A DNA stretch of 64,000 nt, taken from positions 4,278,001-4,342,000 of the forward strand of contig NZ_CP107918.1 of the NCBI RefSeq assembly GCF_036014195.1, written 5' to 3'. Made by a program: the position numbers and the translations under genes. Origin of the DNA: Streptomyces sp. NBC_00442 (GTDB lineage: Bacteria; Actinomycetota; Actinomycetes; Streptomycetales; Streptomycetaceae). The notes under the pieces were generated by a model, which made no database searches, was not told where the DNA came from, and saw only the letters and a list, made by a program, of their open reading frames with translations. Positions 23,175 through 30,460 of this stretch are shown here, in pieces (positions within the stretch are counted from its first letter, which is position 1; each line of letters opens with the position of its first letter).

Positions 23175-23726
23175 ATGAACCACGCGACACACTTCTGGCA
23201 CGCACGACGGACGGGCCGCACCCGCCCCCGGGGCCGCACCCCCGAGCCCACGCGGCCCGGGGCGCCCCCGCCCCGTACCGCCTGGCACATCGCGCGCCGC
23301 GGCCTGCTGCGGGTCCTGTTCGCCTCGGCGACCGCCGCCTTCACGGGGGCGGCGCTCTCCCGCATCCCGTCCGCCGCGCCCCGGGGCGAACCGGCGGGCG
23401 CGGCCGGGCCGGGGCCCGGATCCGTGTCCGCACTCGGCCTCGCCGAAGGATCCGCCTTCGACGAGATGCACGCAGGGCACCGCATCCAGGGCCGCGCCCA
23501 GCGGACGGACGCCGCCGAGGCCGTCGTGTTCGTGGACGGGCGGCAGTTGATGCTGATGCGCCGGGCCGACGGCAGCTATCTGAGCTCCGTCGACCACTAC
23601 GAGTCCTACGCCACCGCCCGCGACGCCGCTCGCGCCGCCGCCGCGGAGCTGGGCCCGGCCCGGCTCGCCGCGGTGCCCGTGCACGCCGGTCACGAAGGGG
23701 GAGCCGCCCGTGGTGTACACGCGTAA
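23175..23726 (+). CDS. melC1: Tyrosinase cofactor/chaperone, MelC1-like
   Basis: A 183-residue protein with ATG at 23175. After a basic Pro/Arg-rich stretch of about 40 residues, ARRGLLRVLFASATAAFTGAAL forms a twin-arginine-type signal. The MelC1 core follows: FDEMHAGHRIQGRAQ, AVVFVDGRQLMLMRRADGSYLSSVDHYESYATARDAARAAAAEL, with the conserved histidines that pass copper to the tyrosinase. MelC1 binds apo-tyrosinase, delivers copper and exports it through the Tat pathway. The N-terminal extension is longer than in classical MelC1. It overlaps the tyrosinase gene by 17 bp. Confidence 0.88.
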   Translation: MNHATHFWHARRTGRTRPRGRTPEPTRPGAPPPRTAWHIARRGLLRVLFASATAAFTGAALSRIPSAAPRGEPAGAAGPGPGSVSALGLAEGSAFDEMHAGHRIQGRAQRTDAAEAVVFVDGRQLMLMRRADGSYLSSVDHYESYATARDAARAAAAELGPARLAAVPVHAGHEGGAARGVHA

Positions 23727-24579
23727 GAACCAGCGGAACCTGACGAGCGCCGAGCGCAGGGCCTTCGTCAACGCCGTACTCGAACTCAAACGGCGCGGAG
23801 AGTACGACGAGTTCGTGCGCACGCACATCGACTTCTACGTGACGGACGGCGACCGGGGGCTGCGGGTCGCGCACATGGCGCCGTCGTTCCTGCCCTGGCA
23901 CCGCCGGTTCCTGCTGGAGTTCGAGCGGGCCCTGCAGAAGGTCAACCCCCGTGTGACCGTGCCCTATTGGGACTGGACGCGCGACAACTCGCCGGCCTCC
24001 TCGGTGTGGGCGGACGACTTCATGGGCGGCAACGGGCGCCGCGGCGACCTCCAGGTCATGACCGGGCCCTTCGCGTACGCGCACGGCAACTGGGAGGTGA
24101 CGGTCAACGTGACCGAGGAACGCTTCCTGACCCGGGACATGGGCCGCCCCAGGGACCCCATCAAGCTGCCCACCGCCGCCGACGTCAGCCGCGCGCTCGC
24201 CGACCCGGTGTACGACGTCTCGCCCTGGAACTCGACCAGCGGATCCGGGTTCCGCAACAAGATCGAGGGCTGGACCACGGCCCCGGGCAACGCCCGCTTC
24301 CGTACGCACAACCAGGTGCACCGCTGGATCAGCGGGCTGATGCTCGGCGGCGCCGCCGTCAACGATCCCGTGTTCTGGCTCCACCACGCCTACGTGGACA
24401 GCCTCTGGTCGCGCTGGCAGGCCGCCCACACGGGGTCCAAGCAGTATCTGCCGGACGTGCCGCCGCCGTTGGGCGACCCGCAGCACGGCCGGGTGGCCGC
24501 GCTCGCCGACCCGATGCCGCCGTGGGACGTGGCACCCTCGGCGCTCCTGGACCACAGCGGGATCTACCGGTACGCCTGA
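23710..24579 (+). CDS. melC2: Tyrosinase (monophenol monooxygenase)
   Basis: A 289-residue type 3 copper enzyme that oxidises tyrosine to DOPA and dopaquinone, leading to melanin. GTG at 23710 is preceded by AAGGGGGAG inside melC1. Predicted CuA ligands are His39, His55 and His64 (AHMAPSFLPWHRRFLLEFE). CuB ligands are His200, His204 and His226 (THNQVHRWISGLM, NDPVFWLHHAYVDSLW). The WDWTRDN and VNDPVFW blocks are as in Streptomyces MelC2. There is no signal peptide, consistent with export bound to MelC1. Overlap with melC1 implies coupled, stoichiometric synthesis. It could be the second (MelD-type) tyrosinase if the genome has two. Confidence 0.93.
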   Translation: MVYTRKNQRNLTSAERRAFVNAVLELKRRGEYDEFVRTHIDFYVTDGDRGLRVAHMAPSFLPWHRRFLLEFERALQKVNPRVTVPYWDWTRDNSPASSVWADDFMGGNGRRGDLQVMTGPFAYAHGNWEVTVNVTEERFLTRDMGRPRDPIKLPTAADVSRALADPVYDVSPWNSTSGSGFRNKIEGWTTAPGNARFRTHNQVHRWISGLMLGGAAVNDPVFWLHHAYVDSLWSRWQAAHTGSKQYLPDVPPPLGDPQHGRVAALADPMPPWDVAPSALLDHSGIYRYA

Positions 24580-24587
24580 CACGGCAA

Positions 24588-24619
24588 CGGCCTCCCGGGG
24601 GGAGAAGTCCGGGAGGCCG
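24588..24619 (+). terminator. Terminator of the tyrosinase operon
   Basis: 11-bp stem CGGCCTCCCGG/CCGGGAGGCCG with a 10-base loop, just after the melC2 stop. Confidence 0.75.
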
Positions 24620-24636
24620 CAGGCACGGATCAAGCG

Positions 24637-24671
24637 TCCGGCCGGGCGGTCACGAGGACCGTCCGGCCGGA
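24637..24671 (-). terminator. Terminator of the chaplin at 24681
   Basis: 15-bp stem with one wobble (arms 24637-24651 and 24657-24671), immediately past the minus-strand chaplin stop. Confidence 0.7.
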
Positions 24672-24680
24672 GTGGGGGCG

Positions 24681-24953
24681 TCAGCCCCCGTAGCCGCCAC
24701 CGTCGTGGTGGGAGTCGGCGTTGACGCAGGTGGTGCCGAACACCGGGTTCAGCAGACCGGCGACGTTGACCGAGTTGCCGCAGAGGTTGACCGGGACGTG
24801 CACCGGCACCTGCAGCAGGTTGCCGGAGAGGACTCCGGGGGAGTTGGTCGCGACGGCCTCGGCGCCAGCGTCGGCAGCGGCAATACCCGCACCGGCCAGC
24901 GCCACGGCGCCCGCTCCGGCGACGACGGCGGCCGTCTTCGCGATACGAGACAT
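24681..24953 (-). CDS. chp: Short chaplin with His/Gly C-terminal tail
   Basis: A 90-residue chaplin. ATG at 24953 has AAGGAGAA upstream. Signal peptide MSRIAKTAAVVAGAGAVALAG..., cleavage near AAA (about residue 28). Chaplin domain NSPGVLSGNLLQVPV, HVPVNLCGNSVNVAGLL, NPVFGTTCVN with both cysteines. After the usual end the protein continues ADSHHDGGGYGG, an acidic, His- and Gly-rich tail not seen in the other chaplins here. It is single and convergent with the tyrosinase operon, and has the best BldN-like promoter in the window. Confidence 0.94.
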   Translation of the reverse strand: MSRIAKTAAVVAGAGAVALAGAGIAAADAGAEAVATNSPGVLSGNLLQVPVHVPVNLCGNSVNVAGLLNPVFGTTCVNADSHHDGGGYGG

Positions 24954-25007
24954 CAGAGTTCTCCTTGAATGGACACGCGACCGCAGACTCGCAGTCGTCA
25001 TTTCACT

Positions 25008-25035
25008 TCAACGTGTCGAACGGCCATAAGTAACG
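25008..25035 (-). promoter_or_regulatory. BldN-like promoter of the chaplin at 24681
   Basis: CGTTAC (25035-25030), 16 bp, CGTTGA (25013-25008), followed by a leader of about 50 bases to the ATG. Confidence 0.6.
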
Positions 25036-25093
25036 GACACCTGCGCCCAAATCGGTTCCGCGGTTCGCCGCGCGGGCGTGGCCGCACGCGCGG

Positions 25094-25393
25094 CTACTCG
25101 CCGTCCGTCCCGCGCGACGCGCGCCGGGACAGGGCGACCGCCGCGGCCCCCGTGACGAGCGCGCTCACGCTCAGCGCGCCGAGCAGAGAGGCGTTGGCGT
25201 CGGCGCCGGTGTCGGCCAGGACCGGCGCCGCCGACGGGACCGCGCCCGGCGCGGACGAGCACGGGGCGCACGTGCCGTGCGGAGCGGCCGCGGCGGGGCC
25301 GCCCGCGGCGTGCGCCGCGGACCCCGTGCCCAGCGCGGCGACCAGCCCCGCGACGAGAGCGGCCCGCGCCGCGGGACCCGAGAATTTGTCCAT
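25094..25393 (-). CDS. Small secreted protein with LADTG sortase signal
   Basis: A 99-residue protein with ATG at 25393 and GAAGGG upstream. Signal peptide MDKFSGPAARAALVAGLVAALG..., cleavage near AHA. The short mature region has a CAPC motif (HGTCAPCSSAPG) and Pro/Ala/Ser spacer. The C-terminus is a wall-sorting signal: LADTGADANASLLGALSVSALVTGAAAVALSRRASR in outline, i.e. LAxTG, hydrophobic helix, basic tail, as recognised by class E sortases. It has no chaplin domain, so it is a separate anchored surface protein; the CxxC could be redox-active or metal-binding. No sortase is encoded in this window. Confidence 0.78.
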   Translation of the reverse strand: MDKFSGPAARAALVAGLVAALGTGSAAHAAGGPAAAAPHGTCAPCSSAPGAVPSAAPVLADTGADANASLLGALSVSALVTGAAAVALSRRASRGTDGE

Positions 25394-25547
25394 GCCGCGA
25401 CCCTTCAACAAGAATTCCGGAGGGAGATCGGATGCTGATACGCATAATTGGGACCCGGGCCGCGACGGCCCCCCGGCCACGCGCGCCGCGGCGGCCCAAC
25501 CACCCGTCCGGCGCACCGGGCGCCCCCGCGCGGCGCAGCGGCGCCAC

Positions 25548-26576
25548 TCAGTGCGCGCGATAGGCCCGCGCCGCGTCGGGATGGCCCGCGCACTCCCACA
25601 GGCCGTGCGGGCAGTAGTCGGTCAGCGTCTGGTAGACGGGCCGGTACCTGCTGAACCACGCGGTCATCCCGCGCACGTACCGCGCGTCGTCCCCGTTGCG
25701 GAAGAGTCCCCACTCCGGGTACGACACCGGCTTTCCGTGCCGGGCCGCGAAGTCGACCTGGGCCCGCAGCCCGTACGGTTCCTCGACCTGGTCGGGGAAG
25801 GACATGCCGGCGGGCTGGTCATAGGAGTCCATGCCGAGGATGTCGACGAAGGCGTCGCCGGGATAGCACGCGGTCCACGGCACCGCGTCCCGGCCGCGGT
25901 TCGGCGCGAAGTCGAAGCGGAACCGCTGCCCCGCGACCGAACGCATCGCGGTGACCGCGCGACGCCAGTACGCCCGCCACGCGGCCGGGTCGGGGCCGCA
26001 GCGGTGCGTGTAGGTGGTGCCGTTCATCTCCCACCCCAACACGACGATGGAGTCGGCCAGTTGGAGGGACACGAGGCGTTCGGCCAGCGTCCTGAAGTGG
26101 CCGTCGAAGGCGCCCCGCGCGCCCTGCCCGAGCAGGCCGCGCACCTCGTCGTCGGGCAGGCCGGCCTCGTTGCGGGCGAGCATCGGCACGTTGAGCACGA
26201 AGATCCGGTCCGCGCGGTGACGGCGCCAGCGGGACCAGGGCGCGAGCAGCGCGGGCGGCCCCTCGATGCCGCTCCAGGTGTCGCCCGGCAGATAGGTGTG
26301 GCCCGCGCGCAGCAGCCCGCGGCCGCGCCACTTCTCGACCGCCGCGAGTTTGCCGATGCCCTCCGTGCCGGAACCCGTGAAGACGCCCGCCGCGGTCCGC
26401 GACGCGGTCGGCATCGGGCCGCGCGGGACGTCGCCGGGCAGCTGGACCAGCGCACAGACCAGCAGGACCAGCGCGCACAGCGCGGTCTGCCACGACGGCG
26501 GAGCGTTCCGGGACGCCGAGGAGGTGCCGCGCGGCCGGCCACGGGCCGCGCGCTCCCGGCGGGGCCGGGCCGTCAG
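25548..26576 (-). CDS. GH26-like glycoside hydrolase, second copy; probable CTG start
   Basis: A GH26-like enzyme paralogous to the one at 7829. The catalytic core is nearly colinear: GHTYLPGDTWSGIEG, VLNVPMLARNEAGLPDD, VVLGWEMNGTTYTHRCGPDP (acid/base Glu), VDILGMDSYDQP, VSYPEWGLFRNGDD (nucleophile Glu) and LTDYCPHGLWECAG. The first canonical start (ATG 26414) would cut off an in-frame hydrophobic export or anchor segment (TALCALVLLVCALVQLPG) preceded by an Arg-rich stretch. The frame stays open to a CTG at 26576 that overlaps the preceding stop as CTGA. I therefore propose a CTG start, giving 342 residues. It lacks the Pro/Ser linker and tail of the first copy. Confidence 0.75.
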   Translation of the reverse strand: MTARPRRERAARGRPRGTSSASRNAPPSWQTALCALVLLVCALVQLPGDVPRGPMPTASRTAAGVFTGSGTEGIGKLAAVEKWRGRGLLRAGHTYLPGDTWSGIEGPPALLAPWSRWRRHRADRIFVLNVPMLARNEAGLPDDEVRGLLGQGARGAFDGHFRTLAERLVSLQLADSIVVLGWEMNGTTYTHRCGPDPAAWRAYWRRAVTAMRSVAGQRFRFDFAPNRGRDAVPWTACYPGDAFVDILGMDSYDQPAGMSFPDQVEEPYGLRAQVDFAARHGKPVSYPEWGLFRNGDDARYVRGMTAWFSRYRPVYQTLTDYCPHGLWECAGHPDAARAYRAH

Positions 26577-26815
26577 TTGCCCCCGGTCGCGCCGCCGCGC
26601 TGGAGGGTCCCGCCGAGCGAGGCGACGCCGGCGGTGAGCGTCTCGGCGATCTTGCCCTGCCCGCCGAGGACCTTGGGCTGCCCGTACTCGCTGACGCTGC
26701 CGTGGCCCGCGCCGGGGCTCGAGTCGGCGGCCGCGACACCGGGCGCGGCGAGGAGCAGGAGCGAGGCGGCGGCGGTGGCGGCCCTCAGGCGGCGCTGTGG
26801 GTTCATGGCGTTCAT
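26573..26815 (-). CDS. Small secreted protein upstream of the second GH26 gene
   Basis: An 80-residue secreted protein. Signal peptide of about 29 residues (MNPQRRLRAATAAASLLLLAAPGVAAA). The mature part is Gly-rich (HGSVSEYGQPKVLGGQGKIAETLTAGVASLGGTLQRGGATGGN in outline) with no cysteines. The stop overlaps the proposed CTG start of the GH26 gene, so the two are probably translated together. There is no Shine-Dalgarno sequence before ATG 26815; a CGTTGT hexamer ends seven bases upstream, suggesting a leaderless mRNA. An in-frame ATG at 26806 is an alternative start. I recognise no family. Confidence 0.7.
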   Translation of the reverse strand: MNAMNPQRRLRAATAAASLLLLAAPGVAAADSSPGAGHGSVSEYGQPKVLGGQGKIAETLTAGVASLGGTLQRGGATGGN

Positions 26816-26822
26816 GTCCGGT

Positions 26823-26850
26823 ACAACGCCGTCGGCGCGGGGAGGGTGCG
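26823..26850 (-). promoter_or_regulatory. Promoter-like element for the secreted-protein/GH26 pair
   Basis: CGCACC (26850-26845), 16 bp, CGTTGT (26828-26823), then seven bases to the ATG. Two other small secreted-protein genes have the same spacing and -10. Confidence 0.5.
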
Positions 26851-26873
26851 CGCGCCGCGGGGCGGGCCGGGGT

Positions 26874-28154
26874 TCAGGGCTTGGTCACATCAAATGCGAA
26901 GTGCTGCCTGCGCACGCGGTGGTCGAAGTTGGACGTGCCGAGTTCGGGTTCGCCGAGCGCGCGCACGGCCAGCGGGCGGGTCAGGAGTTCCCGGAGCACG
27001 GCCTTGATCTCCAGGCGTGCCAGATGGGCGCCGAGGCAGAAGTGCGGGCCGCCGCCGCCGTATCCGAGATGCGGGTTGGGGTCGCGCGTGATGTCGAAGG
27101 CGTCCGGGTCGTCGAACACCGAGGCGTCGCGGTTGGCGGACGCGTACAGGAGCATCACCTTGTCGCCCGGCAGGAAGGTGTGGCCCGCCATCGTGTAGCG
27201 CGCGACGACCGTCCTGCGGAACTGGATGATCGGCGTGGAGTGCCGCACGATCTCGTCGACCGCGCCGTCCGCGTAGCGCTCGAAGTCGGCTACGAGCAGG
27301 TCCAGTTGAGCGGGATGGCGGGTCAGGAGCGCCAGGGCGTGGGCGATGGCGTTGCGGGTCGTCTCGACGCCGGCCACCAGCAACAGGGAGAAGAACGAAC
27401 CCAGTTGACGATACGTCAGATGGTTGCCGTCCTGGTCGGCGCGGACCAGGGCCGAGATGAGGTCGTCCGCCGGGTGCCTGCGCCGCTCGCGGCCGATCCG
27501 GGCCACGGTCAACTCCATCCGGGCCAGGGCCCGCAGACCCTTGCCTGGGCTCCTCAGGCGGGCGCCGAGGCCGCGTCGTACGCCGGCGTGCTCGGAGGCC
27601 CGGTCGATCTGACGGGCGATGCGGTGACGGTCGGCGTCGGGCACGCCCAGCATCGCGCAGATGACCTCGAACGACATCCGGGAGGCGACCGCCGAGACGA
27701 ACTCGTCGGGCCGCTCGGCGACCATGTCGTCGACGATGCGTACGGCCAGCTCCTGGATGCTCGCCTCGGTCGTGGCGAGCAGGCGCGGGGTGAAGGCCTG
27801 CTGCACGATGCGGCGCAGCCGGGTGTGGTCGGCCCCGTCGAGGTTGACCATCGAGTCGCCGAACAGGGCTCGCACCCAGCGCGCCGGTTCGGGCGATGTG
27901 ACCCCCGGCGCGCTGGCGAACACCCGGGGGAGCCGGCTCGCCTTGAGGACGTCGGCGTGCCGGACCAGGGCGTAGAAGCCCTGCTCGGGGCGGCGCCGGG
28001 TGGCCCGGCGTTCGGTGAAGAACACCGGGCGCGGCTCGTCCCTCAACTCCCCGAAACGCGCGAGGCGTTGGGCCGCGGGGAGTTTCCAGAACGCCGGGTC
28101 GGCCAGATCGGCGGCGGGGCCGCGGCCGGCGGGGGCCGTCCGGTAGTGGGTCAC
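26874..28154 (-). CDS. Cytochrome P450
   Basis: A 426-residue bacterial class I P450. The GTG at 28154 has GGACGG upstream; an ATG at 28196 would add 14 residues but lacks a ribosome site. Conserved elements: I-helix AGVETTRN, K-helix EIVRHSTP (ExxR), [31 protein letters not shown], and the heme loop [21 protein letters not shown] with the Cys ligand. [12 protein letters not shown] together with the [19 protein letters not shown] start places it near the CYP124/125/142 clan, whose members hydroxylate steroid side chains, fatty acids or terpenes. No ferredoxin or reductase gene is adjacent. The substrate is unknown. Confidence 0.88.
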   Translation of the reverse strand: MTHYRTAPAGRGPAADLADPAFWKLPAAQRLARFGELRDEPRPVFFTERRATRRRPEQGFYALVRHADVLKASRLPRVFASAPGVTSPEPARWVRALFGDSMVNLDGADHTRLRRIVQQAFTPRLLATTEASIQELAVRIVDDMVAERPDEFVSAVASRMSFEVICAMLGVPDADRHRIARQIDRASEHAGVRRGLGARLRSPGKGLRALARMELTVARIGRERRRHPADDLISALVRADQDGNHLTYRQLGSFFSLLLVAGVETTRNAIAHALALLTRHPAQLDLLVADFERYADGAVDEIVRHSTPIIQFRRTVVARYTMAGHTFLPGDKVMLLYASANRDASVFDDPDAFDITRDPNPHLGYGGGGPHFCLGAHLARLEIKAVLRELLTRPLAVRALGEPELGTSNFDHRVRRQHFAFDVTKP

Positions 28155-28258
28155 GTTCGCACCGTCCTGGCCGCCGTGCGGCTGTCGGAAACACATTGGA
28201 CCAGCTCGGACTGACATGCAGGGGCGCGGAGTTGTCCGGGCCGGCCCCAGGGGCGGGC

Positions 28259-28537
28259 TCAGCCCACCAGGTCGTGCCCGGCCTTGACCGCGTCGTTGGC
28301 GGCCTTGACCGCTTCGGCCCCGGCCTTCACTCCGCCCTTCACGGCGCCGACCTTCTGGCCCAGCTTGTCCCCGACGACGCTCTCCGCCGCGGGCTTGATC
28401 TGGGCGCCCGCGGCGCTCGTCGTGGTGGCCGCGCCGCTCAGGGTGGAGCCGAGGTCGAGGGCGTGCGCGGACGGGGAAAGGGCGGCGGCGAGCGCGGTTC
28501 CGGCTGCGGCGGCGGCGAGGTATCGGCGTACGTTCAT
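28259..28537 (-). CDS. Small secreted protein, Ala/Lys-rich
   Basis: A 92-residue secreted protein. Signal peptide [26 protein letters not shown] (26 residues). The mature chain is predicted helical, rich in Ala, Lys, Gly and Val ([35 protein letters not shown] in outline), without cysteines. The start region is nearly identical to that of the secreted protein at 26573: 19 of 21 bases match around the ATG, and there is no Shine-Dalgarno sequence. I recognise no family. The periodic K-A-G pattern could give an amphipathic surface-active helix. Confidence 0.7.
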   Translation of the reverse strand: MNVRRYLAAAAAGTALAAALSPSAHALDLGSTLSGAATTTSAAGAQIKPAAESVVGDKLGQKVGAVKGGVKAGAEAVKAANDAVKAGHDLVG

Positions 28538-28544
28538 GTCGGCT

Positions 28545-28572
28545 ACAACGCACGAGCCGCACGGAGGGCACG
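28545..28572 (-). promoter_or_regulatory. Promoter-like element for the small secreted protein at 28259
   Basis: CGTGCC (28572-28567), 16 bp, CGTTGT (28550-28545), then seven bases to the ATG; the transcript is predicted to be leaderless. Confidence 0.5.
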
Positions 28573-28703
28573 CCCCGGCGCGGCGCGCCCCGCGGATGCC
28601 CTGCGCATTGCTGCAAGCAGGCGAACTTTGCAGTGATACCGCCGCCGGGATCGTTCTTGCAGAACGACACGGCCGAAGAGGCCAGGGAAGGAAGAGAACA
28701 CCC

Positions 28704-29204
28704 ATGGGAATCACTTCACGCGCGGGCCTGGCGAGCGTCCTGACATGCATCGCGACGGCGGCGGCGGTGGCGCCGGCCGCGGCCGCCCCGGCCGTTCCGG
28801 TCGATCTGCCCCTCGGCGGGCTGAACACGGTCCTGCCGTTCGACGCCCCCACCGTGCACACGGGCATGCCGCTGCCCGTACCCGGCGCCCCGGACGGCCC
28901 GCGCTACGTGAAGGGCAACCTGCTGCCCCACAACATGGTCCCCGCGATCCCGATCGAGTCCGCGCTGCCCGACACCCACATCGGTACGCCGCTGCCCGAC
29001 CCGATGAGCTCCCGCAACCTCGGCACCCCCGACCTGGTGAGCCCCGGCACCGCGCTCCACACCGTCACCCCGGGCGCGGACCTCGGTGCCCCGCTGAGCG
29101 AGCCGCGCGCCGCGCTGTTCGGGCTGCCCGCCGTCACCCTGCCCGAGGCCGGTCTCACCGCGCCCGCGGTCCAGGGCGACCCCGCGGCCACCGCGACCTT
29201 CTGA
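28704..29204 (+). CDS. Secreted Pro/Leu-rich protein of unknown function
   Basis: A 166-residue secreted protein. ATG at 28704 with GGAAGGAAGAG upstream. Signal peptide [27 protein letters not shown]. The mature region consists of short degenerate repeats built on PLP(V/D)P with Gly and Thr ([33 protein letters not shown]), ending [16 protein letters not shown]. There are no cysteines and no catalytic motifs. It looks extended rather than globular. Similar low-complexity secreted proteins are common in Streptomyces but I cannot name a family. It is divergent from the gene at 28259. Confidence 0.7.
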   Translation: MGITSRAGLASVLTCIATAAAVAPAAAAPAVPVDLPLGGLNTVLPFDAPTVHTGMPLPVPGAPDGPRYVKGNLLPHNMVPAIPIESALPDTHIGTPLPDPMSSRNLGTPDLVSPGTALHTVTPGADLGAPLSEPRAALFGLPAVTLPEAGLTAPAVQGDPAATATF

Positions 29205-29270
29205 GCATCCCCCACCCCGGACGCCGGGGCCGCTCCCGTCCGTCCCCCCCCCAAGCCCAGGAGTTGAACC

Positions 29271-29957
29271 GTGCCCCGTCCGCCGAGGAACGTCCCCGCC
29301 GAGGCGCCGTCCCCGCATGTCCCGGCCCGGACGCGTCCCCGCGACGTCCTCGCCGAGGCCCCACTCGGCAGGGCGGTCGCGGCGCTGCTCGCCGTCGCCG
29401 CCGTCACCGCCCTCGCGGCCGGGGGCGCTTCGGCGGCGCCCGGCCGTCCCGACCCGCACGGGGTGGGTTCGGGGCAGGGCGCGCCCCCGTGGCCCGCGCC
29501 CGCGGACCCCGCGGCGGCCGCCCGTGCGGCGGGTCTGGAGATGATGTCCGCCGAGGGCATGGTGCAGCACACCCACACCCATCTGGACGTCCTCGTCGAC
29601 GGCCGGCCGGTCACCGTCCCCGCCGCGATCGGCATCGACCTGCCGCACCGGCTCATCAGTCCCCTGCACACCCACGACACCAGCGGCGTGATCCACGTCG
29701 AGTCGCCGCGCAGGGCGGACTTCACCCTCGGGCAGTTCATGGCCGAATGGCGCGTGCCGCTCACCGCCGACCGCATCGGCGGCCTCCACGCGAGCGCCGG
29801 GCGCTCTGTGCGGGCGTACGTCAACGGGCGCGCGGTGGCCGGGAATCCCGCGACGATCGTGCTGCGCGAGCACGACGAGATCGCCCTCGTCCTGGCCCGG
29901 GACACCGACACCCGCCCGGTGCCGGCGAGCTACGCCTGGTCGCAGCACGGGCACTAG
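29271..29957 (+). CDS. Membrane-anchored or secreted protein with His-rich domain
   Basis: A 228-residue protein. GTG at 29271 has AGGAG seven bases upstream. A long Arg/Pro-rich N-terminus precedes a hydrophobic segment at about 33-52 (GRAVAALLAVAAVTALAAGG), which would export or anchor the rest. The extracellular domain has conserved-looking motifs HTHTHLDVLVDGRPVTVPAAIG, SPLHTHDTSGVIHVESP and FTLGQFMAEW, followed by RAYVNGRAV and REHDEIALVL. I have seen this domain in actinobacterial proteins of unknown function. The clustered histidines suggest metal binding. It follows the secreted protein at 28704 by 66 bp on the same strand and may be co-transcribed. Confidence 0.7.
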   Translation: MPRPPRNVPAEAPSPHVPARTRPRDVLAEAPLGRAVAALLAVAAVTALAAGGASAAPGRPDPHGVGSGQGAPPWPAPADPAAAARAAGLEMMSAEGMVQHTHTHLDVLVDGRPVTVPAAIGIDLPHRLISPLHTHDTSGVIHVESPRRADFTLGQFMAEWRVPLTADRIGGLHASAGRSVRAYVNGRAVAGNPATIVLREHDEIALVLARDTDTRPVPASYAWSQHGH

Positions 29958-30043
29958 CGCGGCCACCTTGGCTCCCACGGGCCCCGACGCCCGGCGCGGC
30001 ACCGCCCGTCAGGTACGCCTGTCGGGTGAGTGCGGGGGGCGGC

Positions 30044-30071
30044 CGTGTCCGGGACTGCCGCTCCCCGTTGT
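30044..30071 (+). promoter_or_regulatory. Promoter-like element for the secreted protein at 30078
   Basis: CGTGTC (30044-30049), 16 bp, CGTTGT (30066-30071), then six bases to the GTG. Confidence 0.5.
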
Positions 30072-30077
30072 GCAGGC

Positions 30078-30371
30078 GTGATCTCAACACGACGAATCGC
30101 CACTGTCCTCGCTGTCGCCGCCGGTGTCTCGGGCCTTGCCGTCACGGCCGCGAACGCCGCGGGCCCCCTCGACACCCTCGTCAAGCCGATCAACCCGATC
30201 AGCGAGCTCGACACCATCGCCACCACCAACATCCCGGCCTCGAACGCGGCCCAGCTGCCCAAGGTCAAGGACCAGCTGGCCGGGCTCAACCACCTGAACG
30301 ACCTGGGCCAGCTCTCCCAGCTCACCGACCCGGTCGCCCCGCTGATGGGCCTCGTGCCCTCGGTGGAATGA
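30078..30371 (+). CDS. Small secreted protein of unknown function
   Basis: A 97-residue secreted protein. I choose the GTG at 30078, where the signal peptide begins (MISTRRIATVLAVAAGVSGLAVTAANA), over the upstream in-frame start, which adds a non-signal stretch. The mature chain (GPLDTLVKPINPISELDTIATTNIP, LPKVKDQLAGLNHLNDLGQLSQLTDPVAPL in outline) has regularly spaced leucines and no cysteines, and would form an amphipathic helix. A CGTTGT hexamer ends six bases before the GTG and there is no clear ribosome site, so the mRNA is probably leaderless. I recognise no named family. Confidence 0.7.
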   Translation: MISTRRIATVLAVAAGVSGLAVTAANAAGPLDTLVKPINPISELDTIATTNIPASNAAQLPKVKDQLAGLNHLNDLGQLSQLTDPVAPLMGLVPSVE

Positions 30372-30399
30372 CCGTACGCCGCCGCACCGTGACACGGGT

Positions 30400-30430
30400 G
30401 CGCGCCCGGAACGTGGTGTTCCGGGCGCGC
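30400..30430. terminator. Bidirectional terminator
   Basis: Perfect 13-bp stem GCGCGCCCGGAAC/GTTCCGGGCGCGC with loop GTGGT, inside an outer stem CGCCGCACCG/CGGTGCGGCG. It separates two convergent small secreted-protein genes. Confidence 0.8.
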
Positions 30431-30460
30431 GTCCGTGCCGCGGTGCGGCGGGTTCCTCGG

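Noticed and set aside
25548..26414. ATG 26414 as the start of the second GH26 gene
   Set aside because: It would remove an in-frame export segment preceded by Arg residues; the CTG overlap start explains the sequence better, though not proven.
28196..28670. N-terminal extension of the P450 through the upstream gene
   Set aside because: It overlaps the secreted-protein gene at 28259 on the same strand in a different frame and lacks P450 sequence.
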